Below are positions 25,217-33,472 of a stretch of DNA of 64,000 bases, one piece after another. This stretch comes from Micromonospora sp. C31 (GTDB lineage Bacteria > Actinomycetota > Actinomycetes > Mycobacteriales > Micromonosporaceae), in the NCBI RefSeq assembly GCF_018070575.1, contig NZ_JAGPXN010000009.1, forward strand, positions 186,001 through 250,000, given 5' to 3'. Both the position numbers and the translations under genes were made by a program. Each line of letters begins with the position of its first letter. Position 1 is the first letter of the stretch. The notes beneath the pieces were generated by a model that was not told the origin of the DNA, did not search any database, and saw only the letters and a program-made list of their open reading frames with translations.

Positions 25217-26286
25217 TGCCGCACCTCCACCGTCTCCTCGGGCTCCGGCTGCCGGCCGACCGCCACCTGCTGCGGGTTGCTGTACTGCTGCTCCGAGGCC
25301 AGGTACCGGTCGAACGCCGCCTTCCACCGGTCGCCGTCGGGGCCCTTCGCCGACTGCTGGAGGGAGAGGTTGACCAGGTCCCGCATCTCCGGGACGGGGC
25401 CGGTGTTCACGCCCCACTTCTCCGCCGACTCCGCGCCGATGTCCCAGTGCCGCAGCTCCTTGGGCCGCAGCAGCTTCGTCGCCGGCGGCAGCTCGCCCGG
25501 CGGACGCGGGCCCACGAACCCGGCCAGGATGGCGGCGTCGGTGGTCACCGCGTCGACCTCGCCGTCGTAGAGCGCCTGTACGCACTCGCTGATCCGGTTG
25601 CGGCCGATCGGGTTCGCACCCGCCTCGCGCAGGCGCTGCTCCGAGGTGGAGGTGCCCAGCGTGCAGACCTTCGCCCGTTCGAGGTCACGCAGGCTGGCGA
25701 CCTGCCGGGGATCGGACGCGAGCGTCAGCACCGACTGCTCGGTCTCCAGGTAGGGGAAGGAGAAGGTCACGCCCTGGTCACGGCGCTGCTCGGTGATGCT
25801 GTAGGAGGCGACCACCAGGTCGACGGTGACGAAGCTGCCGTCGGCGTCGCGCGCCTGCCGACGGGCCCGGTCCTCGCTCTCGATCGACAGCAGCGTCACC
25901 TCAGGGGCGTCGAAGCCCAGGTCCTCGGCGATCATGTACGCGATGTCGATGTCGAAGCCCTCGAACGCGCCGTTCTCCAGCTTCTGCGCCACGCCCGGCT
26001 GGTCGTCCTTGACTCCGATGATCAGCCGGTCCCGGTTGGTCAGCCCGGCCCGCTCGCGCAGCTCGTCCCAGGTGGGCGGGCCGGTGGCCACGACCACCCG
26101 CACCGTGGCCGTCACGACCACCACCAGCAGGAGCAGCAGGGCCGCCAGGCGCACCTGCCGGGACCGGGCCGCGCGGGCGGAGGCCACCGACGCCGGCGCC
26201 GGTGGGGTGCTGCTGGTCTCGTCGTTCCGATCCAACTCGGCCCTCCCCGTCGCCGCCGCAGGTGCGAGCCCTCCATTGTGGTCCAT
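25108..26286 (-). CDS. Membrane-anchored amino-acid-binding protein (GlnH/PBP2-like)
   Basis: A 392-residue protein. Residues 1-50 are a cytoplasmic Ala/Ser/Pro-rich tail, 51-70 a single membrane helix ('AALLLLLVVVVTATVRVVVA') without lipobox, then a type 2 periplasmic binding domain: 'DRLIIGVKDDQPGVAQKLEN', 'FEGFDIDIAYMIAEDLGFD', 'VDLVVASYSITEQRRDQGVT', 'TLGTSTSEQRLREAG', 'DGEVDAVTTDAAILAGFV' and 'KWGVNTGPVPEMRDLVNLSL'. This matches glutamate/glutamine-binding proteins of the sensing type, not the usual lipoprotein of an importer; no ABC importer genes are adjacent. Likely an extracytoplasmic amino-acid sensor working with the overlapping membrane protein. ATG 26286 leaves 149 bases to the divergent mod regulator. 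Confidence 0.8.
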   Translation of the reverse strand: MDHNGGLAPAAATGRAELDRNDETSSTPPAPASVASARAARSRQVRLAALLLLLVVVVTATVRVVVATGPPTWDELRERAGLTNRDRLIIGVKDDQPGVAQKLENGAFEGFDIDIAYMIAEDLGFDAPEVTLLSIESEDRARRQARDADGSFVTVDLVVASYSITEQRRDQGVTFSFPYLETEQSVLTLASDPRQVASLRDLERAKVCTLGTSTSEQRLREAGANPIGRNRISECVQALYDGEVDAVTTDAAILAGFVGPRPPGELPPATKLLRPKELRHWDIGAESAEKWGVNTGPVPEMRDLVNLSLQQSAKGPDGDRWKAAFDRYLASEQQYSNPQQVAVGRQPEPEETVEVRQWPWERWALPSPGRPRSGTPTAARAPGRRNRRSSGC

Positions 26287-26435
26287 TGCGTCACGTCGCG
26301 ACAGCATGCGGCCGGGCGATCGTGTCGGCCGGTTCGGGAACGCCGCGTACGCCAGGCTCTTGGGCTGATGGCGGCGGCAGCCACGAGGAACACCCGCTGT
26401 CACGCCTCGCATCTGCCGCTGGATAGGGTGGGCCG

Positions 26436-26861
26436 GTGACGACGTTCCGCATCGGGGAGGCCGCCGAGCTGCTCGGGGTCAGCGCCGACACCGTACGCCG
26501 GTGGGTCGACGCCGGGCGGCTCGCCGCCGGCCGCGACGCGCAGGGCCACCGGGCGATCGACGGGGTGGACCTGGCCGCGTTCGCGCGCGGCCAGGCCGCC
26601 GACCCGGACGACCGGTCGGACGCCTCCTCGGCCCGCAACCGGCTGCGCGGCATCGTGGTCAACGTCGTCAAGGACACCCTGATGGCGCAGGTCGACATCC
26701 AGGCGGGGCCGTTCCGGATCGTGTCGCTGATGAGCCGGGAGGCGGTCGACGAGCTGGACCTGCGGGTCGGGTCGCTGGCCGTCGCGGTGATCAAGTCGAC
26801 CACGGTGGTGGTGGAACGGGTCTCGCCTGCGGGAGGCTCCCGGGGGAGGCCGGGGTCGTGA
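26436..26861 (+). CDS. MerR-type HTH fused to TOBE domain (molybdate regulator/binder)
   Basis: A 141-residue two-domain protein. Residues 1-55 are a MerR/excisionase HTH ('FRIGEAAELLGVSADTVRRW', 'VDAGRLAAGRDAQGHRAI'); residues 65-132 are a single TOBE/Mop domain ('NRLRGIVVNVVKDTLMAQVD', 'FRIVSLMSREAVDELDLRVG', 'VAVIKSTTVVVERV') that binds molybdate or tungstate. Its stop overlaps modA (GTGA), so it is the first gene of the molybdate operon and likely its oxyanion-responsive regulator, replacing ModE. GTG at 26436. Family is known in actinobacteria; regulation here is inferred from fusion and position. Confidence 0.9.
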   Translation: MTTFRIGEAAELLGVSADTVRRWVDAGRLAAGRDAQGHRAIDGVDLAAFARGQAADPDDRSDASSARNRLRGIVVNVVKDTLMAQVDIQAGPFRIVSLMSREAVDELDLRVGSLAVAVIKSTTVVVERVSPAGGSRGRPGS

Positions 26862-27643
26862 GCGCGCAGCGGCCGCGTCGGGTGACGGCGGCGGTGGCGG
26901 TGGTGGCGGCCCTCGCCTTCGTGGTCGGCTGCGGCGGCGGGAGCGCCTCCGGCGGCGGGTCGGCGGGCGCCGCCGGCACGGTGACCGTGTTCGCCGCGGC
27001 CTCGCTGACGGAGGCGTTCACCCGGCTCGGCCGGGACTTCGAGGCGTCCGGGGGCACCGCCGTCGTCTTCAACTTCGCCGGCAGCGCGGCGCTGGCCGCG
27101 CAGGTCAACCAGGGCGCGCCGGCCGACGTGTTCGCCTCGGCGGCGACGCGGAACATGGCCACGGTCACCGGGGCCGGCAACGCCGACGGCGATCCGGTGG
27201 TCTTCGTCCGCAACCAGCTCGTCGTCGCCGTGCCGAAGGGCAATCCCCAGGGCGTGGCCGGGTTGGCCGACCTGACCCGGCCGGGCCTGAAGGTCGCGCT
27301 CTGCGCGGAGCAGGTGCCGTGCGGTGCGGCGGCGCGCACGGCGCTCGACGCCGCGTCGGTCGCCGTCACCCCGGTCACCCTGGAGCGGGACGTCCGGGGC
27401 GCGCTCTCCAAGGTGCGGCTCGGCGAGGTCGACGCCGCCCTCGTCTACCGCACGGACGCGCTGGCCGCCGCGGCCGAGGTGACGGCCGTCGAGTTCGCCG
27501 AGTCCGCCCGGGCCGTCAACGACTACCCGATCGTCGTGCTGCGGAACGCGCCGAATCCCGGCGGCGCGCGGGCCTTCGTCGCGTACGTCCGCTCGGAGCG
27601 GGGTCGCGCGGTGCTCGCCGGGGCGGGGTTCCGGGCCCCGTGA
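26858..27643 (+). CDS. modA: Molybdate-binding lipoprotein ModA
   Basis: A 261-residue lipoprotein. Signal peptide residues 1-24 with lipobox 'AFVVGC'; then a Gly/Ser-rich spacer and the ModA fold: 'VTVFAAASLTEAFTRLGRDF', 'VVFNFAGSAALAAQVNQGAP', 'ADVFASAATRNM', 'NQLVVAVPKGNPQGVAGLAD', 'KVRLGEVDAALVYRTDALAA' and 'NDYPIVVLRNAPNPGGARAF'. 'FAAASL' and 'GSAALAAQ' supply the usual Ser ligands of the oxyanion. GTG 26858 overlaps the regulator stop and follows GGGGAGG. It captures molybdate outside the cell for the ModBC importer encoded next. Confidence 0.93.
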   Translation: MSAQRPRRVTAAVAVVAALAFVVGCGGGSASGGGSAGAAGTVTVFAAASLTEAFTRLGRDFEASGGTAVVFNFAGSAALAAQVNQGAPADVFASAATRNMATVTGAGNADGDPVVFVRNQLVVAVPKGNPQGVAGLADLTRPGLKVALCAEQVPCGAAARTALDAASVAVTPVTLERDVRGALSKVRLGEVDAALVYRTDALAAAAEVTAVEFAESARAVNDYPIVVLRNAPNPGGARAFVAYVRSERGRAVLAGAGFRAP

Positions 27644-28455
27644 CGCGCACCCACGGCGTACGGGCCCGGCGGCGGGGTGCCGGGGTACCCGTCGCGCTGC
27701 TGCTGCCGGCCGCGCTGGGCCTGGTCTTCCTCGTCCTGCCGCTGGTCGGGCTGCTGGCCCGTACGCCGTGGGCCACCCTGCCGGAGCGGCTCGCCGCGCC
27801 GGGCGTGCTCACCGCGCTGCGGCTGTCGCTGCTGACCGCCACCCTGGCCACGCTGCTCTGCCTGCTGCTCGGGGTGCCGCTGGCCTGGTTGCTGGCCCGG
27901 GTGGAGTTCCCCGGCCGACGCCTGGTACGCGCCCTGGTCACCGTGCCGCTGGTGCTGCCGCCCGTCGTCGGCGGGGTGGCGCTGCTGCTGGTCTTCGGCC
28001 GGCGGGGCCTGCTCGGCGGCTGGCTCGACGCGACCTTCGGGATCACCCTGCCGTTCACCACCGCCGGCGTGGTGCTGGCCGAGGCGTTCGTGGCGATGCC
28101 GTTCCTCGTGATCGCCGTGGAGGGCGCGTTGCGCGGCACCGACGGCCGGTACGAGGAGGCGGCAGCCACCCTCGGTGCCGGTCGCTGGACGACGTTCACC
28201 CACGTCACCCTGCCCCTGGTGGCCCCCGGCCTGGCGGCCGGCGCGGTGCTGTGCTGGGCCCGGGCGCTCGGCGAGTTCGGCGCCACCATCACCTTCGCCG
28301 GCAACTATCCGGGGCGTACGCAGACCATGCCGCTGGCCGTCTACCTGGCGCTGGAGACCGACGTGCAGGCCGCCGTGGTGCTCAGCCTCGTGCTGCTCAC
28401 CGTCTCGGTGGCCATCCTCGCCGGGCTGCGCGACCGCTGGATCACCAGCCCGTGA
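27640..28455 (+). CDS. modB: Molybdate ABC permease ModB
   Basis: A 271-residue permease with six membrane helices ('GVPVALLLPAALGLVFLVLP', 'LLTATLATLLCLLLGVPLAW', 'TVPLVLPPVVGGVALLLVFG', 'VVLAEAFVAMPFLVIAVEGA', 'VLSLVLLTVSVAILAGL'). The cytoplasmic EAA loop, 'EEAAATLGAGRWTTFTHVTL', docks on ModC. 'RALGEFGATITFAGNYPGRT' is typical for ModB. GTG 27640 overlaps the modA stop by four bases. Complete and of normal length. Confidence 0.93.
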   Translation: MTRTHGVRARRRGAGVPVALLLPAALGLVFLVLPLVGLLARTPWATLPERLAAPGVLTALRLSLLTATLATLLCLLLGVPLAWLLARVEFPGRRLVRALVTVPLVLPPVVGGVALLLVFGRRGLLGGWLDATFGITLPFTTAGVVLAEAFVAMPFLVIAVEGALRGTDGRYEEAAATLGAGRWTTFTHVTLPLVAPGLAAGAVLCWARALGEFGATITFAGNYPGRTQTMPLAVYLALETDVQAAVVLSLVLLTVSVAILAGLRDRWITSP

Positions 28456-29516
28456 GCGCGCCCCTGCTCGACGCGCACCTCCTGGTGGATCGCGGCGGGT
28501 TCCGCCTCGACGTGCCGCTGTGCGTCGCCGCCGGCGAGGTGGTCGCGCTGCTCGGCCCCAACGGGGCGGGCAAGACCACCGCCCTGCGCGCGCTCGCCGG
28601 CCTGCTGCCGCTGACCGACGGGCACCTCGCCCTCGGCGGCGTCGACCTGGACCGGCCGAGCCGGCGGGCCTGGACGCCCACGGAACGCCGGGGAGTCGGC
28701 GTGGTCTTCCAGGACTACCTGCTCTTCCCGCACCTGAGCGCGCTGGAGAACGTGGCCTTCGGGCCCCGGCGACACGGCGCCGACCGGCGTGCCGCCCGCC
28801 GCAGCGCCCACGACTGGCTGGCGCGGGTCGGGATGGCCGAGCACGCCGACCGCCGACCGCGTCAGCTCTCGGGCGGGCAGGCGCAACGGGTCGCACTGGC
28901 CCGCGCGCTCGCCGTCGAGCCGGCGTTGTTGCTGCTGGACGAGCCGCTCGCCGCGCTCGACGCGCGCACCCGGCTGGACACCCGGGCGGAGCTGCACCGG
29001 CACCTCGCCGCGTACCCGGGGGCCACCCTGCTGGTCACCCACGATCCACTGGACGCGCTGGTGCTGGCCGACCGGCTCGTGGTCGTCGAGGAGGGGCGGG
29101 TGGTGCAGGAGGGGGACGCCGCGACCGTCACGGCGCGGCCACGCACCGACTACGTGGCCCGGCTCGTCGGGCTGAACCTGCACCGGGGGCACGCCGACGG
29201 ACACCTGGTCCGGGTCGCCGACGGGCTGACCCTCACCGTCGCCGACCGGCTCGACGGGGATGCCTTCGTCGCCTTCCGACCCTCGGCGGTGGCCCTGCAC
29301 CCCGCCCGCCCCGAGGGCAGCCCGCGCAACACCTGGGCGGCGACGGTGGCCGGCGTGCAACGCCACGGGGACAACCTGCGGGTTCGTCTCGACGGGCCGA
29401 TCGGGGTGGCCGCCGACGTCACGCCGCCCGCCGCCGCCCAGCTGCGACTGGCCCCCGGCCAGCCGGTCTGGGCCGCGGTGAAGGCGGCGGAGACCCACGC
29501 GTATCCCGCCGGCTGA
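28452..29516 (+). CDS. modC: Molybdate ABC ATPase ModC
   Basis: A 354-residue ATPase: Walker A 'GPNGAGKTT', Q-loop 'VGVVFQDYLLFPHLSALENV', signature 'LSGGQAQRVALARALAV', Walker B 'LLLLDEPLAALD', H-loop 'TLLVTHDPLDALVLAD'. The last 100 residues form a C-terminal TOBE-type regulatory domain ('FVAFRPSAVALHPARPEG', 'GVQRHGDNLRVRLDGPIGVA'). GTG 28452 overlaps the modB stop. It closes the operon; regulator, binder, permease and ATPase are all coupled by GTGA overlaps, so the stoichiometry is fixed at translation. Confidence 0.92.
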   Translation: MSAPLLDAHLLVDRGGFRLDVPLCVAAGEVVALLGPNGAGKTTALRALAGLLPLTDGHLALGGVDLDRPSRRAWTPTERRGVGVVFQDYLLFPHLSALENVAFGPRRHGADRRAARRSAHDWLARVGMAEHADRRPRQLSGGQAQRVALARALAVEPALLLLDEPLAALDARTRLDTRAELHRHLAAYPGATLLVTHDPLDALVLADRLVVVEEGRVVQEGDAATVTARPRTDYVARLVGLNLHRGHADGHLVRVADGLTLTVADRLDGDAFVAFRPSAVALHPARPEGSPRNTWAATVAGVQRHGDNLRVRLDGPIGVAADVTPPAAAQLRLAPGQPVWAAVKAAETHAYPAG

Positions 29517-29527
29517 CGGCGCCGGCA

Positions 29528-29581
29528 CTGGCCTTTACCTTGGCCCTGGCCTTTACCTTGGCCCTGGCCTTTGCCTTGGCC
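29528..29581. repeat. Three tandem 18-bp repeats after modC
   Basis: CTGGCCTTTACCTTGGCC is repeated at 29528-29545 and 29546-29563 exactly, and at 29564-29581 with one change. Each unit contains GGCC...GGCC complementarity. It lies in the gap 29517-29743, which shows no gene and otherwise only Arg/Pro-type low-complexity frames. Confidence 0.9.
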
Positions 29582-29743
29582 CCGATGACGCCCCCGCCCC
29601 GGCGGCGGCCAGAACGGCGCCGACGAGCGGCCAGGACGCGGCCGACGGCGGCGCGAGGCACGGCCCCCAGCCGCGCGGCGCCGTTGCGGCCCGACCGGGC
29701 CGGTCCCGCGACCGGGCGGGACGACGCCGAACCCGGGGTCGGG

Positions 29744-30169
29744 TCAGGCGGCGGGGTCGGCGGCCAGCAGGTCGGCGTGCGCGGCGCGGAGCCGGGCGAG
29801 ACCGGGATCGCTGCCCGGTGTGACGCGGCGGTCGAGCTCCGCCCACGCCTCGGCGAGGGCGGCGGTGACCGCGCGCAGCTCGGCGGAGTGCCGGCGGCTG
29901 CTGAGCCGGTGCGCCTCGTCGAGGCGGCGGGCCCAGCCGGCGGTGACGGCGGCGAGCCGGTCGGCGTCGGCGCGGGCCTGGGCGGCGCTGCGGGCGGCGG
30001 CCGCCGGAACGATCGCGGCCACCGGCCGGGGGTCGCCGTCGCGGGTGACGACGGTGACGGTGTCGGTCAACTCGGCCAGCGCGACGAGCTGGGTGAGCCG
30101 GGTGCGCGCCTCGCGCAGCGGCACCGAACGCGGCTGGTCGGTGTGCGGGGTGAGAGCGGGGACAGCCAT
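29744..30169 (-). CDS. Phd/YefM-like antitoxin-type protein
   Basis: A 141-residue protein. The first 60 residues ('RSVPLREARTRLTQLVALAE', 'TVTVVTRDGDPRPVAAIVPA') have the layout of Phd/YefM antitoxins, in which the N-terminal strand-helix binds DNA and the tail neutralises a toxin. The remaining 80 residues are one long Ala/Arg-rich helical region. No toxin gene follows or precedes it, which is odd for this family; it may be a regulator only. ATG 30169 is close to the divergent chitinase region. The call rests on the N-terminal pattern. Confidence 0.6.
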   Translation of the reverse strand: MAVPALTPHTDQPRSVPLREARTRLTQLVALAELTDTVTVVTRDGDPRPVAAIVPAAAARSAAQARADADRLAAVTAGWARRLDEAHRLSSRRHSAELRAVTAALAEAWAELDRRVTPGSDPGLARLRAAHADLLAADPAA

Positions 30170-30344
30170 GGATGGATGGTCGTCCCCGGGTACGACATTT
30201 CCGCACGCCGCCGACGCCGGCACCGCCCAGACCGGCAACCGCACCCAATTCCGGCGACGCTCCACTGTGGACGGGAGGGCCGAAGAACCGTGCGAACCGG
30301 GGCACTCGCGGCGGATGCGCCGCCCGAACACCTGGACAACGACA

Positions 30345-30370
30345 GTTAACAATCCTAATAATTGTGCATC
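30345..30370 (+). promoter_or_regulatory. AT-rich control region before the chitinase gene
   Basis: GTTAACAATCCTAATAATTG (30345-30364) is the only AT-rich block in the 237-base gap 30170-30406. ACAAT (30349-30353) and ATTGT (30361-30365) form an inverted repeat. GTTAACAAT-like blocks before secreted glycosidase genes are a recurrent actinomycete feature, so this is a likely promoter/operator. Confidence 0.45.
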
Positions 30371-30406
30371 CGTCGATCCGACGGCCCTCGTACCCGGGAG
30401 GTCCGG

Positions 30407-31966
30407 ATGCGTCGCCCTGCCCGAAACCTGCTGCTGGCCGCCGTCGCGGCCCTCGCCACCGTCACCGCCACCACGCTGACCCTGGCCGCGCCGGCCCGCG
30501 CCGCCGGCCCGACCGCCACCTTCGTCAAGACCGCCGACTGGGGCACCGGATGGGAGGGACGCTACACCGTCACCAACGGCGGCCCGAGCACCGTCACCGG
30601 CTGGCAGGTCGCCTTCACCCTGCCCCCGGGCACCACGCTCGGCTCCTACTGGGACGCCACGGTGAGCAGCGCCGGCCAGCGGCACACGTTCACCAACCGC
30701 TCGTGGAACGGCACCGTGGCCCCCGGCGCCTCGGTGTCGTTCGGCTTCCTGGCCACCGGCTCGGGCGCCCCGACCGACTGCACGCTCAACGGCACGCCGT
30801 GCTCCGGCGGCACGCCCACCGGCCCGCCGACCACGGCACCGCCGACCACGGCACCGCCGACGACCGCACCGCCGACCACCGCCCCACCCACCACACCGCC
30901 ACCGACCACCCCACCGCCCACCACTCCCCCGCCCGGCGGGCTGCCCCGGCACGCGTTGATCGGCTACCTGCACGCCAGCTTCGCCAACGGCTCCGGATAC
31001 CTGCGGATGGCCGACGTGCCCGCCGACTGGGACATCGTCAACCTCGCCTTCGGCGAGCCCACCACGGTCACCTCGGGCGACATCCGGTTCCAGCTCTGCC
31101 CGCCCAGCGAGTGCCCGGGCGTCGAGACCGAGGCCGAGTTCGTCGCGGCGATCCGGGCCAAGCAGGCGCAGGGCAAGAAGGTGCTGCTCTCCATCGGCGG
31201 CCAGAACGGCCAGGTCCAGCTCACCACCACCGCCGCCCGGGACACCTTCGTCCGGTCGGTGTCGGCCATCATCGACCGGTACGGCCTCAACGGGCTCGAC
31301 ATCGACTTCGAGGGGCACTCGCTCTACCTCGACGCCGGGGACACCGACTTCCGCAACCCGACCACGCCGGTGATCGTCAACCTGATCTCCGCGATCCGCA
31401 CCCTCAAGCAGCGGTACGGGGCCGGCTTCGTGCTCACCATGGCGCCGGAGACGTTCTTCGTCCAGCTCGGCTACCAGTACTACGGCTCCGGGCCGTGGGG
31501 TGGGCAGGACCCGCGCGCCGGGTCGTACCTGCCCGTGATCCACGCGCTGCGCGACCACCTCACCGTGCTGCACGTGCAGGACTACAACTCCGGGCCGATC
31601 ATGGGGCTCGACAACCAGTACCACACGATGGGCAGCGCGGACTTCCACGTCGCGATGACCGACATGCTCCTCGCCGGCTTCCCCGTGGCCGGCAACCCCG
31701 ACCGCGTCTTCCCGCCGCTGCGCGAGGACCAGGTGGCCTTCGGAGCGCCATCCTCCCCCAGCGCCGGCAACGGCTACCTCGCCCCGGCCGGAGTGCAGGC
31801 CGCGGTCACCTGCCTGGTGAAGGGGCAGGGCTGCGGCCCGTACCTCCCGCGCAGCGGCACCAACCCGGCCTTCCGGGGGCTGATGACCTGGTCGATCAAC
31901 TGGGACCGCTTCTACGCCTGGGAGTTCCGGCTGAGCCACGGCCCGTTCCTGCGGGCGCTGTCCTGA
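30407..31966 (+). CDS. Secreted chitinase: CBM2, Pro-Thr linker, GH18
   Basis: A 519-residue exoenzyme. Residues 1-32 are a Sec signal peptide (MRRPARNLLL... ending ARA). Residues 34-132 form a family 2 carbohydrate-binding module ('FVKTADWGTGWEGRYTVTN', 'TVTGWQVAFTLPPGTTLGSY', with surface Trp residues and a Cys pair). Residues 139-178 are repeated TAPPT/TPPPT linker. Residues 180-519 are a GH18 catalytic domain: 'LLSIGGQNG' and 'YGLNGLDIDFEGHS' with catalytic Glu302; the first Asp of DxxDxDxE is Asn, as in some chitinases. 'VLHVQDYNSG' and 'MTWSINWDRFYAW' complete the barrel. It breaks down chitin outside the cell. GGGAGGT precedes ATG 30407. Confidence 0.95.
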   Translation: MRRPARNLLLAAVAALATVTATTLTLAAPARAAGPTATFVKTADWGTGWEGRYTVTNGGPSTVTGWQVAFTLPPGTTLGSYWDATVSSAGQRHTFTNRSWNGTVAPGASVSFGFLATGSGAPTDCTLNGTPCSGGTPTGPPTTAPPTTAPPTTAPPTTAPPTTPPPTTPPPTTPPPGGLPRHALIGYLHASFANGSGYLRMADVPADWDIVNLAFGEPTTVTSGDIRFQLCPPSECPGVETEAEFVAAIRAKQAQGKKVLLSIGGQNGQVQLTTTAARDTFVRSVSAIIDRYGLNGLDIDFEGHSLYLDAGDTDFRNPTTPVIVNLISAIRTLKQRYGAGFVLTMAPETFFVQLGYQYYGSGPWGGQDPRAGSYLPVIHALRDHLTVLHVQDYNSGPIMGLDNQYHTMGSADFHVAMTDMLLAGFPVAGNPDRVFPPLREDQVAFGAPSSPSAGNGYLAPAGVQAAVTCLVKGQGCGPYLPRSGTNPAFRGLMTWSINWDRFYAWEFRLSHGPFLRALS

Positions 31967-32004
31967 GCGCGTGCCGCCGTCCGGGCCACCCCGCCCGGAC
32001 GGCG

Positions 32005-32103
<99 letters not shown>

Positions 32104-32256
32104 CCACGGACGACCCGGACGCAGGTCGTACGCCGGAATCCGGTTGCGTCACCGGGTCGCTCCGGCCCACGATTCCGGGGCGGGCCCGGGACCGGACCGC
32201 CCGGCAGGGACGCCCGGCCGCGCGGCCGGGCGCGGCGGCCGGGGTGGGAGGCGAAG

Positions 32257-32844
32257 GTGGCAGGCATCCGTGCGGTGGCGGCCGGGATCGACGCGCGGGC
32301 CGTGGTGCTCGTCGAGGGGGCGAGCGACCGGGTCGCCCTGGAGACCCTCGCCGCGCGCCGGGGCCGGGACCTCGACGCCGACGGCGTACGGGTCGTGGCC
32401 ATGGGCGGCGCGACGAACATCGGCCACTTCCTCGACCAGCTCGGCCCGACAGGACGCGGGCTGCGGCTGGCGGGCCTCTACGACGAGGCCGAGGAGGGCT
32501 TCTTCCGGCGCGGCCTGCAACGCTGCGGCCTCGGCGCCGACCTGTCCCGCGACGGCCTGGCGGCGCTGGGGTTCCACGTCTGCGTGGCCGACCTCGAAGA
32601 CGAGCTGATCCGGGCGGTCGGCGTCGCCGGGGTGCGGGCGGTGCTCGCCGCCGAGGGCGAGCTGCGCTCGTTCGACCTGTTCCAGCGGCAGCCGGCGCAG
32701 CGGGGTCGCGCCGTCGAGGCGCAACTGCACCGCTTCCTCGGCACCCGGTCCGGCCGCAAGAGCGCGTACGCGCGGCTGCTCGTGGCGGCGTTGGAGCCGG
32801 ACCGGGTGCCCCGCTCACTCGACGCGGTGCTCGCCCGCGTCTGA
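32257..32844 (+). CDS. Stand-alone TOPRIM (OLD-type) protein
   Basis: A 195-residue protein that is one TOPRIM-like domain. 'AVVLVEGASDRVALETLAAR' carries the invariant Glu, 'VRVVAMGGATNIGHFLDQLG' the nucleotide-binding Gly loop, and 'LAGLYDEAEEGFFRRGL' the acidic motif (D-x2-E rather than DxD). 'HVCVADLEDELIRAVGVAGV' follows. It resembles the OLD-family nuclease TOPRIM but without the ATPase half, so it is a free nucleotidyl-transferase/hydrolase-type domain. GTG 32257 follows GGGAGGCGAAG. It ends inside the last codons of the convergent GNAT gene (30-bp overlap). Substrate unknown; a phage-defence or repair role would be speculation. Confidence 0.75.
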   Translation: MAGIRAVAAGIDARAVVLVEGASDRVALETLAARRGRDLDADGVRVVAMGGATNIGHFLDQLGPTGRGLRLAGLYDEAEEGFFRRGLQRCGLGADLSRDGLAALGFHVCVADLEDELIRAVGVAGVRAVLAAEGELRSFDLFQRQPAQRGRAVEAQLHRFLGTRSGRKSAYARLLVAALEPDRVPRSLDAVLARV

Positions 32845-33390
32845 GCGCACGCCGCGCCACTCGGGCGTCAGCACCGACCACACCTCGATGTCGATGCGTC
32901 CGGCCGGGCCGGGGTAGACCTCGCGCAGCGTCCCGTCGAGGCGCATGCCCAGCCGCCGGGCGGTGGCGATGCTGCGGGTGTTGCGCGCGTTGGTGCGCCA
33001 CTCGACGCGGTGCATGCCGCGCTCCCGCACGGCCCAGTCGACGATCCGGCCGACCGCCCGGGTGACCAGCCCGTGGCCCTCCCCGGCCGGCTCCAGCCAG
33101 CAGCCCGCCTCGCAGACGCCCGAGGCGGCGTCGAACGAGACGAACATGACCCCGCCGACCAGCTCGCCCCGCCGCCAGATGCCCCAGATGCCGCCGGCGT
33201 CGCGCGCCCACAGGTCCGCGTAGCGCTGGAGCACGGCCCGGGCACCGGCGAGGTCGTCGACCATGAACGAGGGCGACACCCAGGGCGCGATGTGCGTACG
33301 GGCCCGGTCGAGGTGGGCGAGGAACTCCTCGGCCCGCCAGGGCTCCAGGGGACGCAGCTCGGCGTCCTCGGTCAGGGACAGGGCGAACAC
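32815..33390 (-). CDS. GNAT acetyltransferase, RimJ/RimL type
   Basis: A 191-residue GNAT protein: 'LRPLEPWRAEEFLAHLDRAR', 'IWRRGELVGGVMFVSFDAAS', 'AGCWLEPAGEGHGLVTRAVG' (motif A, acetyl-CoA pyrophosphate loop GEGHGL) and 'EWRTNARNTRSIATARRLGM' (motif B). This arrangement is that of ribosomal-protein N-terminal acetyltransferases and their drug/amino-acid-modifying relatives. GTG 33390 is preceded by GGGAGG. It is divergent from padR across a short gap containing an operator. Confidence 0.85.
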   Translation of the reverse strand: MFALSLTEDAELRPLEPWRAEEFLAHLDRARTHIAPWVSPSFMVDDLAGARAVLQRYADLWARDAGGIWGIWRRGELVGGVMFVSFDAASGVCEAGCWLEPAGEGHGLVTRAVGRIVDWAVRERGMHRVEWRTNARNTRSIATARRLGMRLDGTLREVYPGPAGRIDIEVWSVLTPEWRGVRSDAGEHRVE

Positions 33391-33432
33391 GGTGGCCTCC
33401 CGGGTGCAGACGGTCGAACAGGCAATCTACCG

Positions 33433-33462
33433 GTATACACACCGGGTATACGTGATGTGTAT
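33433..33462. promoter_or_regulatory. Probable PadR operator
   Basis: ATACACA (33435-33441) and TGTGTAT (33456-33462) form a 7-bp inverted repeat 14 bases apart; in addition GTATAC occurs twice (33433-33438 and 33446-33451). The site sits 11 bases before the padR ATG and is AT-rich compared with its surroundings. ATAC/GTAT half-sites are typical for PadR proteins. Confidence 0.65.
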
Positions 33463-33472
33463 AGTCGCCGGC

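Noticed and set aside
29744-30169. Complete type II toxin-antitoxin module
   Set aside because: Only a Phd-like part is seen; no PIN, Doc or RelE-like toxin is adjacent on either side.
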